This document shows, piece by piece, positions 53,411 to 61,984 of a stretch of DNA of 64,000 bases (its first letter is position 1; the number at the start of each line of letters is the position of its first letter). Both the position numbers and the translations under genes were made by a program. A model generated the notes under the pieces. The model was not told the origin of the DNA. It searched no databases and saw only the letters and a list, made by a program, of their open reading frames with translations. Source of the DNA: Bacillus cereus ATCC 14579 (GTDB taxonomy: Bacteria; Bacillota; Bacilli; Bacillales; Bacillaceae_G); NCBI RefSeq assembly GCF_000007825.1, contig NC_004722.1:908501-972500 (forward strand), in the 5' to 3' direction.

Positions 53411-53677
53411 TTAATATTCGTTAGCATAAAACTCTTTTATTAATTTTATTTCATTTGTATCTGGATTAAACTTAAATATTTTAATTTGATTCGATTCGTC
53501 TTTGTATGCAAATGTATTCTCACCAACTTGGGTCATATTGCTGGTGTTTAAGATAGGGTCGCTACCGTGATCAGTAATTTCCACAGTTTTCTCACGATCC
53601 CAGAATGCAATGACAATAATCAAAATGATAAGACATACCCGTATAAAACGTAATTCTCTTGCAACAGGATGTTCCAT
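53411..53677 (-). CDS. Small membrane-anchored protein, unknown function
   Basis: 88 residues from the ATG at 53677, chosen for AAAGGAG 8 bp upstream; the longer frame to 53788 includes hairpin DNA. One membrane span (FIRVCLIILIIVIAFW) and a C-terminal strand-rich part (GENTFAYKDESNQIKIFKFN). No family recognised. Confidence 0.6.
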   Translation of the reverse strand: MEHPVARELRFIRVCLIILIIVIAFWDREKTVEITDHGSDPILNTSNMTQVGENTFAYKDESNQIKIFKFNPDTNEIKLIKEFYANEY

Positions 53678-54116
53678 CTGTTTGTCTCCTTTACTGTTTG
53701 ATAGAGTCTGTTTATAAAAGAGATAATTCCTAGGGATATAAATAAAAAAGACACCGTAAAGTGTCTTTTTTATTTTAGTTATGCGCATTACTTAATAAGA
53801 CGCTAGTTCCTCAGTCTGGCTATGAGTAACTATGTAGGGTAATTCCATTATAACATTTTAACCAGTAATGGGTCTATATGGAATTTAATTGATTTTCTTT
53901 TTGATTATTCAGAACGATTAATCGGGTATTTGGATGAAGGAAGCGGTGAGGAAGAAGGGACTTAACTTGTTTTAGAAGAGTGTCTTCTTTTTGTATCATT
54001 GTGAGTAAAGTGTAGAGTTATATTTCCCTTTACACGAACATAACGGTATAATATAGTTAAGTTAAGTGAACTTAACTATTAAACAAAACGAAATAAAAGC
54101 ATGGAGGAATAACGCT
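53678..54116. other. Intergenic stretch with MarR-type operator
   Basis: No gene. A hairpin AAAAGACAC-CGTAAA-GTGTCTTTTT lies at 53747-53771. A short decayed frame (ERLIGYLDEGSGEEEGT) is seen near 53910. The promoter and operator of the MarR gene lie at the right end. Confidence 0.5.
54047..54078 (+). promoter_or_regulatory. Promoter -10 and perfect palindromic operator of the MarR gene
   Basis: TATAAT at 54047-54052 is followed by TAGTTAAGTT-AAGTG-AACTTAACTA at 54054-54078, a perfect 10-bp inverted repeat sitting on the expected start of transcription. This is the classic place for MarR autorepression. Confidence 0.65.
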
Positions 54117-54575
54117 ATGACTAGAACGTATAAAGAAGTAATTAATGAAATGAACCGAGCTTATAATGAATTCTACATTTTACTATTCCAGGAGTTAAAA
54201 GATGAATTCGGTCTTACAGGACAGCAAGAGAGCATGCTATTTCATATTAATTTAAATGAAAACACGACAGCAAATCACATTGCGACTACTTTTAATATAT
54301 CAAAAAGTGCCGTTAGTCAAGTTTTATCTAAATTGGAGAAACAGAAGATGATTTCAAAACAAGTAAACCCTAATAATAAACGGGAGTATTTTCTTACACT
54401 TGGTCCAAACGGTAGTAAGTATATAGAGCGGTTGTCGGAGTTAGATGATGTATTAATTGAGAAATATTTTTCTAAAATCGATATAAACGCCCTAGAGCAA
54501 ATGACAGATACGTTAACGAAAATAAATAAAGTCATATTGGAAGAAAAACAGAAAGATCTTGATTGTAATGAGTAA
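54117..54575 (+). CDS. MarR-family regulator, first gene of a lipid operon
   Basis: 152 residues from the ATG at 54117 (GGAGG upstream). The winged helix is HIATTFNISKSAVSQVLSKL, followed by the wing EKQKMISKQVNPNNKREYFL; flanking helices form the dimer. Its stop lies 43 bp before pssA with no terminator, so the two are co-transcribed. The palindrome at 54054 is its likely operator. It may tune phosphatidylserine synthesis to an unknown ligand; this link is inference from the operon. Confidence 0.8.
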   Translation: MTRTYKEVINEMNRAYNEFYILLFQELKDEFGLTGQQESMLFHINLNENTTANHIATTFNISKSAVSQVLSKLEKQKMISKQVNPNNKREYFLTLGPNGSKYIERLSELDDVLIEKYFSKIDINALEQMTDTLTKINKVILEEKQKDLDCNE

Positions 54576-54618
54576 GAACGTAGATGAAGCAATTAGTAGA
54601 AAGGAGGAGAAGTGCATT

Positions 54619-55152
54619 ATGAGTTTCATACCAAATATGATTACGATAGCAAATTTTGTATGTGGGCTTTTAGCTATTTACGCTGTTTTCGTTCACGATA
54701 TTTATTTGGGAGCAGTTTTTATTATTACAGGTATGCTGTTTGACTTTTTTGATGGCATGGTCGCTCGGAAACTTGATTCTGTTTCGGAAATTGGTGGAGA
54801 GTTGGACTCATTTGCGGATTTAGTTACTTTTGGTGTGGCACCGTCTATTCTGGCATATAGTGCCTCGTTAAAAGATTTGCAGTCTATCGGGATGATATGC
54901 GCGCTCACTTACAGTATTTGCGGCATGCTTCGGCTTGCAAGATTTAACACACAGCAAAGCAAACTCCCGACCTTTATCGGCATGCCAATCCCATTCGCGG
55001 CAATGTGTCTCCTCATTTTATGTTTTTTAAAGAATCCAGTTTCCGTGGCGTTTGGTACATGCGTACTCGCTTATTTAATGGTAAGCAAAATCAAATTCCC
55101 TCATTTTAAAAAAGATATAGCTGAAAGCTTGAAGCCTGGAAGATTGGATTGA
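54619..55152 (+). CDS. pssA: CDP-diacylglycerol--serine O-phosphatidyltransferase
   Basis: 177 residues from the ATG at 54619 (AAGGAGGAG upstream), the usual length for Bacillus PssA. The CDP-alcohol phosphotransferase signature is complete: FDGMVARKLDSVSEIGGELD with the following SFAD, giving D-G-x2-A-R-x8-G-x3-D-x3-D. Six membrane spans. It makes phosphatidylserine from CDP-diacylglycerol and serine, the precursor of phosphatidylethanolamine. No decarboxylase (psd) gene is next to it here. Confidence 0.9.
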   Translation: MSFIPNMITIANFVCGLLAIYAVFVHDIYLGAVFIITGMLFDFFDGMVARKLDSVSEIGGELDSFADLVTFGVAPSILAYSASLKDLQSIGMICALTYSICGMLRLARFNTQQSKLPTFIGMPIPFAAMCLLILCFLKNPVSVAFGTCVLAYLMVSKIKFPHFKKDIAESLKPGRLD

Positions 55153-55191
55153 TGATACGAGATTACAATGAGAAAGATAAAGGAGTATAAC

Positions 55192-55563
55192 ATGATTCGT
55201 ATGGCATTAAGATCATTCAACATACAAATGTATTGTTTGCTAGGCGTAATGTTATTGGGATGGCTTGTGACACCTTTTTCAGCACAGTTCGTAGGGATAA
55301 GCATTGGCCTTTTAGTAAGTATGTACTGCGCCTGGATTTTAGGAAGGCGTATTGAAAAGTTCGGAGATAGCATTGTAAAAAAAGAAAAAGCACCGATGCT
55401 TGGAATGATAAATCGGTTCGCAGCCGCAATACTCGGCGCGATTATTATGTATGAAATTGAACACCATGAATTCATGTGGACATTCGCTGCTGGAATTATG
55501 AGTGGGTATTTCTTGGTTATTATTAATTTGGGGTATTACAGTATGAGGGATGAGAAGGGATAA
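55192..55563 (+). CDS. AtpI-like four-span membrane protein
   Basis: 123 residues from the ATG at 55192 (AAAGGAG upstream; the in-frame ATG at 55168 lacks a site). Four spans in two pairs: QMYCLLGVMLLGWLV and VGISIGLLVSMYCAWILGRR, then INRFAAAILGAIIMY and WTFAAGIMSGYFLVIINL. The pattern resembles ATP-synthase protein I. It is 39 bp after pssA and probably in the same transcript. Its role there is unknown. Confidence 0.5.
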   Translation: MIRMALRSFNIQMYCLLGVMLLGWLVTPFSAQFVGISIGLLVSMYCAWILGRRIEKFGDSIVKKEKAPMLGMINRFAAAILGAIIMYEIEHHEFMWTFAAGIMSGYFLVIINLGYYSMRDEKG

Positions 55564-55877
55564 AGTGAAACCTAAGTTTAAGCATACTGTTGCCTAACAA
55601 CGAATAGCGGATTAGTAATTAGAGTAATAATAAAATCTAACATAAAATTTAAGAAAAATTTTATATTTCCCCCACTTTTTATTTTAAAAGTTTTTTCTAT
55701 CCTATAAACAAGTTACATCAAGGAGGAGACTGAAAATGAATAAGTGGGGATTTTTTTATTTTTAATATATTCCCTATATTCGAAGACAAAGTAGAAGATT
55801 AAACATATGAACAAAGTACTGGTTCTTAAACTATATTCTAAAATAATAGATGAAAATGTAAAGTTAGGGGATTCCAC
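55564..55877. other. Intergenic stretch with a dead-end mini-ORF
   Basis: An AAGGAGGAG site at 55720 leads an ATG at 55736 whose frame ends after nine codons (MNKWGFFYF) inside a T7 run. With one more T the frame would be 19 codons. No other gene seen. Confidence 0.4.
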
Positions 55878-56513
55878 ATGCATACAGAAGTTTTAATGAG
55901 TTATTTGTATACTTATTTTTTTACAATTATGTTTTGTATTTTATTTCAAATTGGATTTTATTTTAAAGCGAAAAGAAACATATCTATTCGGCATTTTCTA
56001 TGGGTATATGTTTTTCTGTTCTACCTTTCGTTAGTGTATAAGGTGACGCAGATTGCAACTGTATGGGATATAAGTAGATATGAAACGTGGATTCGTGTAA
56101 GTCAAATCAACTTGACTCTATTTGATACGGCAGGTAGTACTACGTATCTTTTGAACATCGTACTGTTTATGCCGTTCGGTTTTTTATTACCGATGATTTG
56201 GCCGTATTTTAGAAAAATAAAAAATACGGTATGTGCAGGATTCTTTTTTTCATTGGCAATTGAGTTAAATCAATTGTTAAATAATAGAATTACAGATATT
56301 GATGATTTATTTACGAACACCCTCGGGGCGATTATTGGGTATTTATTATATAGAGCTTTAAAAATGATATTTAAAAGAGAGGGGGAAAAGCTTGATACCA
56401 GCTCTTCTCTAGTTATAAAATACGAGGCTATTTTTTGTTTAGTATGTTCATTTGTAGGAGCGATGTTAATTTATCATCCAGCTTTATTTGGAAGACCTGT
56501 CATCATTCAGTGA
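55878..56513 (+). CDS. VanZ-family membrane protein
   Basis: 211 residues. Five to six membrane spans; the VanZ core is NIVLFMPFGFLLPMIWPYFR, FFSLAIELNQLLNNRITDID and DLFTNTLGAIIGYLLYRALK, where E-x-x-Q and D-x-x-D-x-x-x-N-x-x-G are the conserved polar motifs. VanZ relatives alter susceptibility to glycopeptides in some hosts, but most are of unknown role. GGGG is 8 bp before the ATG at 55878; ATG 55896 is an alternative. Confidence 0.8.
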   Translation: MHTEVLMSYLYTYFFTIMFCILFQIGFYFKAKRNISIRHFLWVYVFLFYLSLVYKVTQIATVWDISRYETWIRVSQINLTLFDTAGSTTYLLNIVLFMPFGFLLPMIWPYFRKIKNTVCAGFFFSLAIELNQLLNNRITDIDDLFTNTLGAIIGYLLYRALKMIFKREGEKLDTSSSLVIKYEAIFCLVCSFVGAMLIYHPALFGRPVIIQ

Positions 56514-56560
56514 GGCAATTACGAATTTCTTTTGAATGCTCGAGTGATATTTCAATTTGC

Positions 56561-56595
56561 AAAAAGCCTTTAACTTGTTATAGTTAAAGGCTTTT
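56561..56595. terminator. Bidirectional terminator
   Basis: AAAAAGCCTTTAAC-TTGTTATA-GTTAAAGGCTTTT between convergent genes. Confidence 0.85.
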
Positions 56596-56612
56596 ATCAT
56601 CATAATTTTTAC

Positions 56613-57611
56613 TTACCAATTACCCACTCTAACATCCGCCTTCAACCACTTCACCCAATCCAAATCCTCTACCTTAAGCAAACTAAGCGAAACACCCTTC
56701 ATATCTAAAGAAGTTAACAGTGTACCAACCTTTACGAATGTCACTTGCAATCCTTCAAGTTCACACAAACGGCGAATGTCGTTTGCGAAAATGTATTGTT
56801 CCATTAATGGAGTTGCGCCGAGTCCGTTAATGAGGATAGCGAAGTTGTCTCCTTTTCTCCAGCGATAAATGCTTTTTAGTTTGTTCATTAGTTCGATCGC
56901 TAATATTTCAGAAGAGGATAGTGCTTCTTTACGGTAACCTTTTTCTCCGTGAATGCCGACGCCATAAAACACTTCATCGTCATTTAATGTGAATGAAGCT
57001 TTTCCTTTTACTGGATCGTTGACAGGGGAAAGAGCAACTCCTAATGTGTGTAAGTTTTTAGTGATAGAGCGGCCAAGTGTTGTTAGTTCTTCTAGAGAAT
57101 GGCCTTCAAGAGCGGCCGCACCAAGTATTTTTTGAACGAAAACAGTACCAGCGACGCCGCGTCTTCTTTTATTAAAAGAAGCATCATCTTCAATTGAAAC
57201 GTCGTCATTTACGATGATGTGGTCAATTTTTCTTCCTTCTTCTTTAGCGATCTGCTTTGCCGCAAGAAAGTTCTCAACGTCATCTTTAAAGTTTTTAATA
57301 ATGAATAGTATACTTTTATCTTTTGGCATAAGGCGAGTTGCCGCCGCAATTTGTTCCACTGTAGGCGGAGTGAAGATGCTTCCGTTTACTGCCGCTGTAA
57401 GCATACCTTTTCCTACATAGCCAATATCAGCAGGTTCATGTCCGCTACCACCGCCACTTATAATAGCGACGTCTTGCTTCATTTTTTCGATATCTTTTAC
57501 ATAAATGATGTTATTCGTTTCATCGTAATTTACTTTGTCGTTATGTTCAAAATAAAAGCCGTGCAGCATATCTTGAACGATATTTTGTACATCATTCATA
57601 ATCTTTTTCAT
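56613..57611 (-). CDS. dhaQ: DhaK-like protein, probable DhaQ coactivator
   Basis: 332 residues from the ATG at 57611 (AAAGGGTGG upstream; a GTG at 57623 overlaps it). It is a full DhaK domain: IISGGGSGHEPADIGYVGKG and the Dha-binding His in YGVGIHGEKGYRKE, with the covalent-binding His retained. It lacks the DhaL ATP-binding domain, so it cannot phosphorylate alone. It is the second gene of an operon with the DhaS-like regulator, just as dhaQ accompanies dhaS in Lactococcus, where DhaQ binds dihydroxyacetone and activates DhaS. It could instead be a catalytic DhaK that borrows a DhaL, but none is nearby apart from the fused one. Confidence 0.7.
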   Translation of the reverse strand: MKKIMNDVQNIVQDMLHGFYFEHNDKVNYDETNNIIYVKDIEKMKQDVAIISGGGSGHEPADIGYVGKGMLTAAVNGSIFTPPTVEQIAAATRLMPKDKSILFIIKNFKDDVENFLAAKQIAKEEGRKIDHIIVNDDVSIEDDASFNKRRRGVAGTVFVQKILGAAALEGHSLEELTTLGRSITKNLHTLGVALSPVNDPVKGKASFTLNDDEVFYGVGIHGEKGYRKEALSSSEILAIELMNKLKSIYRWRKGDNFAILINGLGATPLMEQYIFANDIRRLCELEGLQVTFVKVGTLLTSLDMKGVSLSLLKVEDLDWVKWLKADVRVGNW

Positions 57612-57630
57612 TGCTTTTGCCACCCTTTAA

Positions 57631-58206
57631 TTACTTTGCTGATTGCTCCAGTAATAGTAGTAATTGATTGTTTATCATATTTTTCATAAGAGAAGACATA
57701 ATGGAAGGATCTACTTCGCACTTACTTTCAATCCAATCTTTTATCGTTCCAACGAAGCCGTGACTATAAAAGGAGGCAATCGTATTTTTTGTCTCATCAG
57801 AAAGGCTGAATCCACAGCTCACAGATAGTTCATCGATAATCTTCATATATAAGTTTTTCGTATGCTCAAATAAATAGTGATTAAACGAGTTTTGCTCAAT
57901 GACTTTAAAAGCATTTCGGTAAAATTTTTGATTTTCATAAAAGTAATCAAATAATAAATCGAAAATGTTTTCCCACGTTTCATAATCGAGAAAGTCGATA
58001 ATGTTTTCCTTCGTTTCTTCTCTATAAATCCAGCTTAATAGTTCAAATTTATCTTTAAAATGATAATAAAAAGTTTGCCTACGCATTTGACAGTGTAACA
58101 TAATATCGCTCACTGATATTTTATGAAACGACTCTGTTTCCATTAAATACTTCAATGAGTTCGCGATTATCTTTTTAGAAATTATAGAAGAGGTCATCTG
58201 AATCAT
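57631..58206 (-). CDS. dhaS: DhaS-like TetR-family activator
   Basis: 191 residues. The N-terminal helix-turn-helix is KISVSDIMLHCQMRRQTFYY then HFKDKFELLSWIYR; the C-terminal part (TIASFYSHGFVGTIKDWIES) is the TetR_C-type domain seen in DhaS. DhaS is unusual in the TetR family because it activates the dha operon when bound by DhaQ and dihydroxyacetone. It is divergent from the kinase gene, and a DhaS-type palindrome lies between. Confidence 0.8.
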   Translation of the reverse strand: MIQMTSSIISKKIIANSLKYLMETESFHKISVSDIMLHCQMRRQTFYYHFKDKFELLSWIYREETKENIIDFLDYETWENIFDLLFDYFYENQKFYRNAFKVIEQNSFNHYLFEHTKNLYMKIIDELSVSCGFSLSDETKNTIASFYSHGFVGTIKDWIESKCEVDPSIMSSLMKNMINNQLLLLLEQSAK

Positions 58207-58260
58207 CCCTAGAATGTTATTAATATGAAAATCCTATCTATAAATGAGAGCGGTGTCTTT

Positions 58261-58282
58261 AGACAGATTGTCCATTTTGTCC
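58261..58282. promoter_or_regulatory. Probable DhaS operator
   Basis: AGACAGAT-TGTCCA-TTTTGTCC has the same 8-6-8 layout as the L. lactis DhaS site GGACACAT-N6-ATTTGTCC and agrees at 13 of the 16 arm positions. Confidence 0.6.
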
Positions 58283-58292
58283 GTTTACTATA

Positions 58293-58309
58293 AAACGCTT
58301 TCATTTTAA
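58293..58309. promoter_or_regulatory. cre-like half palindrome upstream of dhaK
   Basis: AAAACGCTTTCATT resembles a CcpA site but departs from the consensus at two positions on the left arm, so it is only a candidate. Confidence 0.3.
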
Positions 58310-58375
58310 CATGGTTAGTAAGAAGAAGATTTCAAATATATCACAATATATTAAAGGAATTGAGGGAGAACTACA

Positions 58376-60127
58376 ATGAAAAAGATTATAAACAAACCAG
58401 AAACATTAGTAATGGAAATGTGCAACGGAATGGTTATGGCTCATCCAGAGCTTGAGCTTTTGAAAAAATATAAAGTGATTAAGAAGAAAGAAATGAACGA
58501 AAATAAAGTAACGTTAATTAGTGGAGGCGGTAGTGGTCACGAGCCGGCACATGCAGGATTAGTCGGAAAAGGAATGTTAGATGCGGCAGTGTGCGGAGAT
58601 GTGTTTGCGTCACCTTCACAAATTCAGGTATACCAAGCGATTAAAGAGACAGCTAGTAAAAAAGGTACGTTATTAATTATTAAAAATTATAGCGGCGATA
58701 TTATGAATTTCAAAAACGGTGCGCATTTAGCGAAGGAAGATGGAATTGAAGTCGACTACGTAAAGGTGGACGATGATATTGCGGTAGAAGATAGCCTGTA
58801 CACAGTAGGACGCCGCGGCGTTGCGGGCGTTATTTTAGTTCATAAAATTGCCGGCGCAGCAGCGGAAGCAGGTATGGATTTAGGAGCGGTGAAAGCTGTA
58901 GCAGAAAAAGCAGCGGCTAACGTGCGCACAATCGGTTTAGCATTAACGTCTTGTACAGTTCCAGCGAGTGGATCACCTACTTTCACACTTGCGGAAGATG
59001 AAATGGAATACGGTGTAGGTATTCACGGCGAACCAGGAATTAAGCGTGAAAAAATGCTGTCAGCAGATGAACTAGCGAACCGTATGACAAATGACCTTGT
59101 AAAAGATTTAGGAGTAAAAGATGGCGAGGAAATCGCAATTCTAGTTAACGGTTTTGGCGGAACACCACTGCAAGAACTTTACTTATTTAACAACGCAGTT
59201 ACGAGAGAACTAGCTGCAAGAAACATTAAAATTAATAGAGTATTCGTCGGTAACTATATGACAAGTATTGATATGGCTGGTATGTCTTTAACGGTAATGA
59301 AGTTAGATGAAGAGCTAAAAACATTACTATCAAAAGAATGTAATACACCAGCGTTTAAAGTAGACGGTCCAGTTGAAAGTGTAGAGTACGTAAATGTACT
59401 TGAAGAGACAGAAGAGAAGGAAGTTTCATTTGAACTAGAAACTGCGGAAGAGCACGCTGTTATTAAAGATAATGTTATTACATTAAACAACATGATTTAT
59501 CTCGTTGATAAAATGAGCGATATTATTATTAAAAATGAAGTACCGTTCTGTGAGCTAGATACGCATGCTGGTGATGGCGACTTCGGAATGAGTGTGGCAA
59601 AAGGATTTAAGCAATTAAAACGTGAGTGGCACTCTATTGTAGAACAAGAAAACGTAACGATCGGATCATTCCTTGACGGCTGTTCGATGATTATTATGGA
59701 ACATTGCGGCGGCGCATCTGGTCCAATTTGGGGCGGTGCATTCCGCGCAGCTAGTAAAGCAGCAGCCGAGAAGCGTGAGTTAACAGTGAAAGAATTCGCT
59801 GAAATGCTGCAAGCAGCATTGCAAGGCATCCAATCGATCGGTGAAAGATCATTCGGCAGAGGAGCAGTAGTTGGTGACAAAACACTTGTTGACGCACTTG
59901 CTCCATGTGTAGACTCTTGGTTAGATAGCGCCTCAAACGAAGTAGACGTAAAAACTGCCTTTGAAAAAGGAGCAGAAGCAGCGGTCAAAGGAGCAGAGTA
60001 CACGAAAGAAATCGTAGCTCGCATGGGCCGCGCTGGTACAGTTGGCGAAAGAAGCTTAGGATATCCAGATGCAGGTGCACATGCACTTGGGGTTATCTTT
60101 ACGGAGATTGCAGGTAGTTTGAAATAG
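58376..60127 (+). CDS. dhaK: ATP-dependent dihydroxyacetone kinase, DhaK-DhaL fusion
   Basis: 583 residues, GAGGGAG site. The K domain (1-~330) has LISGGGSGHEPAHAGLVGKG and His217 in YGVGIHGEPGIKRE, which holds the substrate covalently. An acidic linker (~335-370) leads to the L domain with the ATP/Mg motif LDTHAGDGDFG, GGASGPIWGGAFRAAS, and GRAGTVGERSLGYPDAGAHAL. It phosphorylates dihydroxyacetone to DHAP with ATP, unlike the PTS-type DhaKLM enzymes. Both active sites look complete. Transcription is probably activated by the divergent DhaS with DhaQ. Confidence 0.92.
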   Translation: MKKIINKPETLVMEMCNGMVMAHPELELLKKYKVIKKKEMNENKVTLISGGGSGHEPAHAGLVGKGMLDAAVCGDVFASPSQIQVYQAIKETASKKGTLLIIKNYSGDIMNFKNGAHLAKEDGIEVDYVKVDDDIAVEDSLYTVGRRGVAGVILVHKIAGAAAEAGMDLGAVKAVAEKAAANVRTIGLALTSCTVPASGSPTFTLAEDEMEYGVGIHGEPGIKREKMLSADELANRMTNDLVKDLGVKDGEEIAILVNGFGGTPLQELYLFNNAVTRELAARNIKINRVFVGNYMTSIDMAGMSLTVMKLDEELKTLLSKECNTPAFKVDGPVESVEYVNVLEETEEKEVSFELETAEEHAVIKDNVITLNNMIYLVDKMSDIIIKNEVPFCELDTHAGDGDFGMSVAKGFKQLKREWHSIVEQENVTIGSFLDGCSMIIMEHCGGASGPIWGGAFRAASKAAAEKRELTVKEFAEMLQAALQGIQSIGERSFGRGAVVGDKTLVDALAPCVDSWLDSASNEVDVKTAFEKGAEAAVKGAEYTKEIVARMGRAGTVGERSLGYPDAGAHALGVIFTEIAGSLK

Positions 60128-60137
60128 TAATTGGAAA

Positions 60138-60167
60138 GTCCCTCTGCTTTAAGGTGGAGGGGTTTTT
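60138..60167 (+). terminator. Terminator of the dha kinase gene
   Basis: TCCCTC-TGCTTTAAGGT-GGAGGGG and T5. Confidence 0.7.
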
Positions 60168-60291
60168 CTGTAGTTTTCGAGAATAATAGTATGTGTCTTT
60201 TTGTATTACCAAAAACGACCGATTTTGGTGATACAGAAGGACATAAATCTCGTTTTTTATCGGACTTCTTTTTACTGTACTTTTATTTTCT

Positions 60292-60594
60292 TTATGAGTT
60301 ATTAGAAAAATAATTGTCTATATAAGTCTTTATTTTTTCAAAATCCTTTTCCATAAATAAAATTGCTGGTACTTCAATTATTGGAAGATTATTTTCATTA
60401 TCAAAAGGTGGACACGGTTTGGGAACTACCAAATAGTCAACTGAGCTTTTATCCCTAATATAATTAATTGAAACATCATAATGTTTGGAAAAATATTCCT
60501 TCAAATCATCCTGATTCCTTAAAAATGGTAGAGAAAATATTGAACCATAATTTATACCAGCGTCGACAATTAATACAAAGCATATTTTTTTCAT
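60292..60594 (-). CDS. Small cytosolic protein, unknown (possible PTS-IIB-like fold)
   Basis: 100 residues with GAGGAGGG before the ATG. MKKICFVLIVDAGINYGSIF starts like a nucleotide- or phosphate-binding strand-loop, then LVVPKPCPPFDNENNLPIIE and a C-terminal helix. The size and alternation of strands and helices resemble PTS IIB proteins, but the catalytic Cys pattern is not convincing. Function unassigned. Confidence 0.45.
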   Translation of the reverse strand: MKKICFVLIVDAGINYGSIFSLPFLRNQDDLKEYFSKHYDVSINYIRDKSSVDYLVVPKPCPPFDNENNLPIIEVPAILFMEKDFEKIKTYIDNYFSNNS

Positions 60595-60872
60595 GATACA
60601 CCCTCCTCGTATAATAAGTTTTAAGTTAATAATTGTTCCTTGAAAATTAAATAGTTTTTATATTCAAGAGCTACATCAAAAAAATGATGTATGGGTAAAA
60701 TTTAGTCTTGGATACTGGTGATTCCTAGATAATGGAAGTATAGAAGTAAAAAGATATGGTTATAATTTAAGTCTTCGACACGATATAACATATCCCCTGT
60801 AAAAATTTTGTAAAATAGCCTGTGAAAAACTGGATTTTCACTTGTAAATAACAGAAATAGGAGATGGAGAGA

Positions 60873-61315
60873 ATGTTATTTACTTTGGATGAAATTATGA
60901 CGACGAGGGAAGCATGTGATCGTTGGGAGATTACGCTGGATAATCTACACATGAAATTAAATAGATTAAAAAATAGTGATGTGTTGAATGGATTAATTAA
61001 AGAAGGAAAAGCAAAATATTATAAGCCAGAAGGAAAAAAAGAGGGGAATGGATATTTACAATAGAAGAGATTAATAAGGTGCAGCAAGTAAAATTATTAG
61101 AAATGGAACAAAGATTAGGTGATCGCATTGATCAAAGAAATAAATTAATTGAAAATGATATAAAAGATCGTAAGGAACGTGAAGAAAGAATAGAAAAAAG
61201 GCTAGAATTAAGAGATGATAACTTTATGGAAATGGTAAGAGAAATCCAAGATGCAAAACGTACTATCGTATTGGCTCAACAAGAAATAGCGGCAGCTAAA
61301 AAGAAGTCCTGGTAG
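60873..61315 (+). pseudogene. HTH plus DUF3967-like coiled-coil protein, split by a one-base loss
   Basis: The ATG at 60873 (AGGAG 9 bp upstream) starts FTLDEIMTTREACDRWEITL, a MerR/excisionase-type helix-turn-helix, and ends at TAG 61062. The other frame from GTG 61079 is a charged coiled coil (LEMEQRLGDRIDQRNKLIEN, ending AQQEIAAAKKKSW) like DUF3967. Adding one A to the A7 run at 61034-61040 joins them through RGEWIFTIEEINKVQQV into one protein of about 147 residues. This layout is common in B. cereus phage and plasmid proteins of unknown role. As read, two separate peptides would be made. Confidence 0.65.
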
Positions 61316-61509
61316 AAGTTTTGGAAATGAGTATCATTTTTAAATTAATACAAGTAAAAGAGACCTTATATGGTCTCTTTTTTTTAGGGTATTTTACTGT
61401 TTTCGCTCAAATGGATTGTCTTATACATCTAAGTTGTTTCTACATAAATATCTGTAATCTCACCTATTACTATATCTTTAAAAAAATTTCCAACAGAACC
61501 AATAAACCG

Positions 61510-61971
61510 TTATAAAAAGTATTTAAAATAATAACAAATAGGTATAATAATTCCCACTATAGAAAATACAATACTTCCTAAATTAAATGCAGAAAGTTTC
61601 GCACGATGAACTTGAATTTCACCTAAATCTACCCCTCCACTAAAATGCTTATCCATAACTTTAGCGACGTTTTGTTGTTGATTAACAAAATAAGGTATTA
61701 GCCATATACAGCAGAACAAAATAATACTACCAAAAAAGAGTGTGTCAATAATTGAAGCTTTCCAATTTAATGAAGTAATGACTATGAGAACAAATTCTCC
61801 CACCATAACAATTATCATAGTTACTACATATCTGGTTTTTTCAGAAACGTTTTTAAATACAGTCTCGTCCATAATTTTTTCTATTTTAGTCCATATTACA
61901 CTGATTAACACGATTAGGCTAATTAAGAAAATAGTAAATAAAGCTTTAACTAAAAGGTACTCAAACACTAT
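61510..61971 (-). CDS. Four-span membrane protein, unknown function
   Basis: About 153 residues; the GTG at 61971 has AGGTGG 8 bp upstream, while GTG 61980 overlaps that site. Spans: LLVKALFTIFLISLIVLISVIW; YVVTMIIVMVGEFVLIVI; IDTLFFGSIILFCCIWLIPY; and a C-terminal IVFSIVGIIIPICYYF. A basic or polar loop lies between the third and fourth. No family recognised. Confidence 0.6.
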   Translation of the reverse strand: MVFEYLLVKALFTIFLISLIVLISVIWTKIEKIMDETVFKNVSEKTRYVVTMIIVMVGEFVLIVITSLNWKASIIDTLFFGSIILFCCIWLIPYFVNQQQNVAKVMDKHFSGGVDLGEIQVHRAKLSAFNLGSIVFSIVGIIIPICYYFKYFL

Positions 61972-61984
61972 CGACACCACCTAG

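Noticed and set aside
59497..60024. Long minus-strand frame inside dhaK
   Set aside because: Shadow of a gene with strong codon bias; no start signals.
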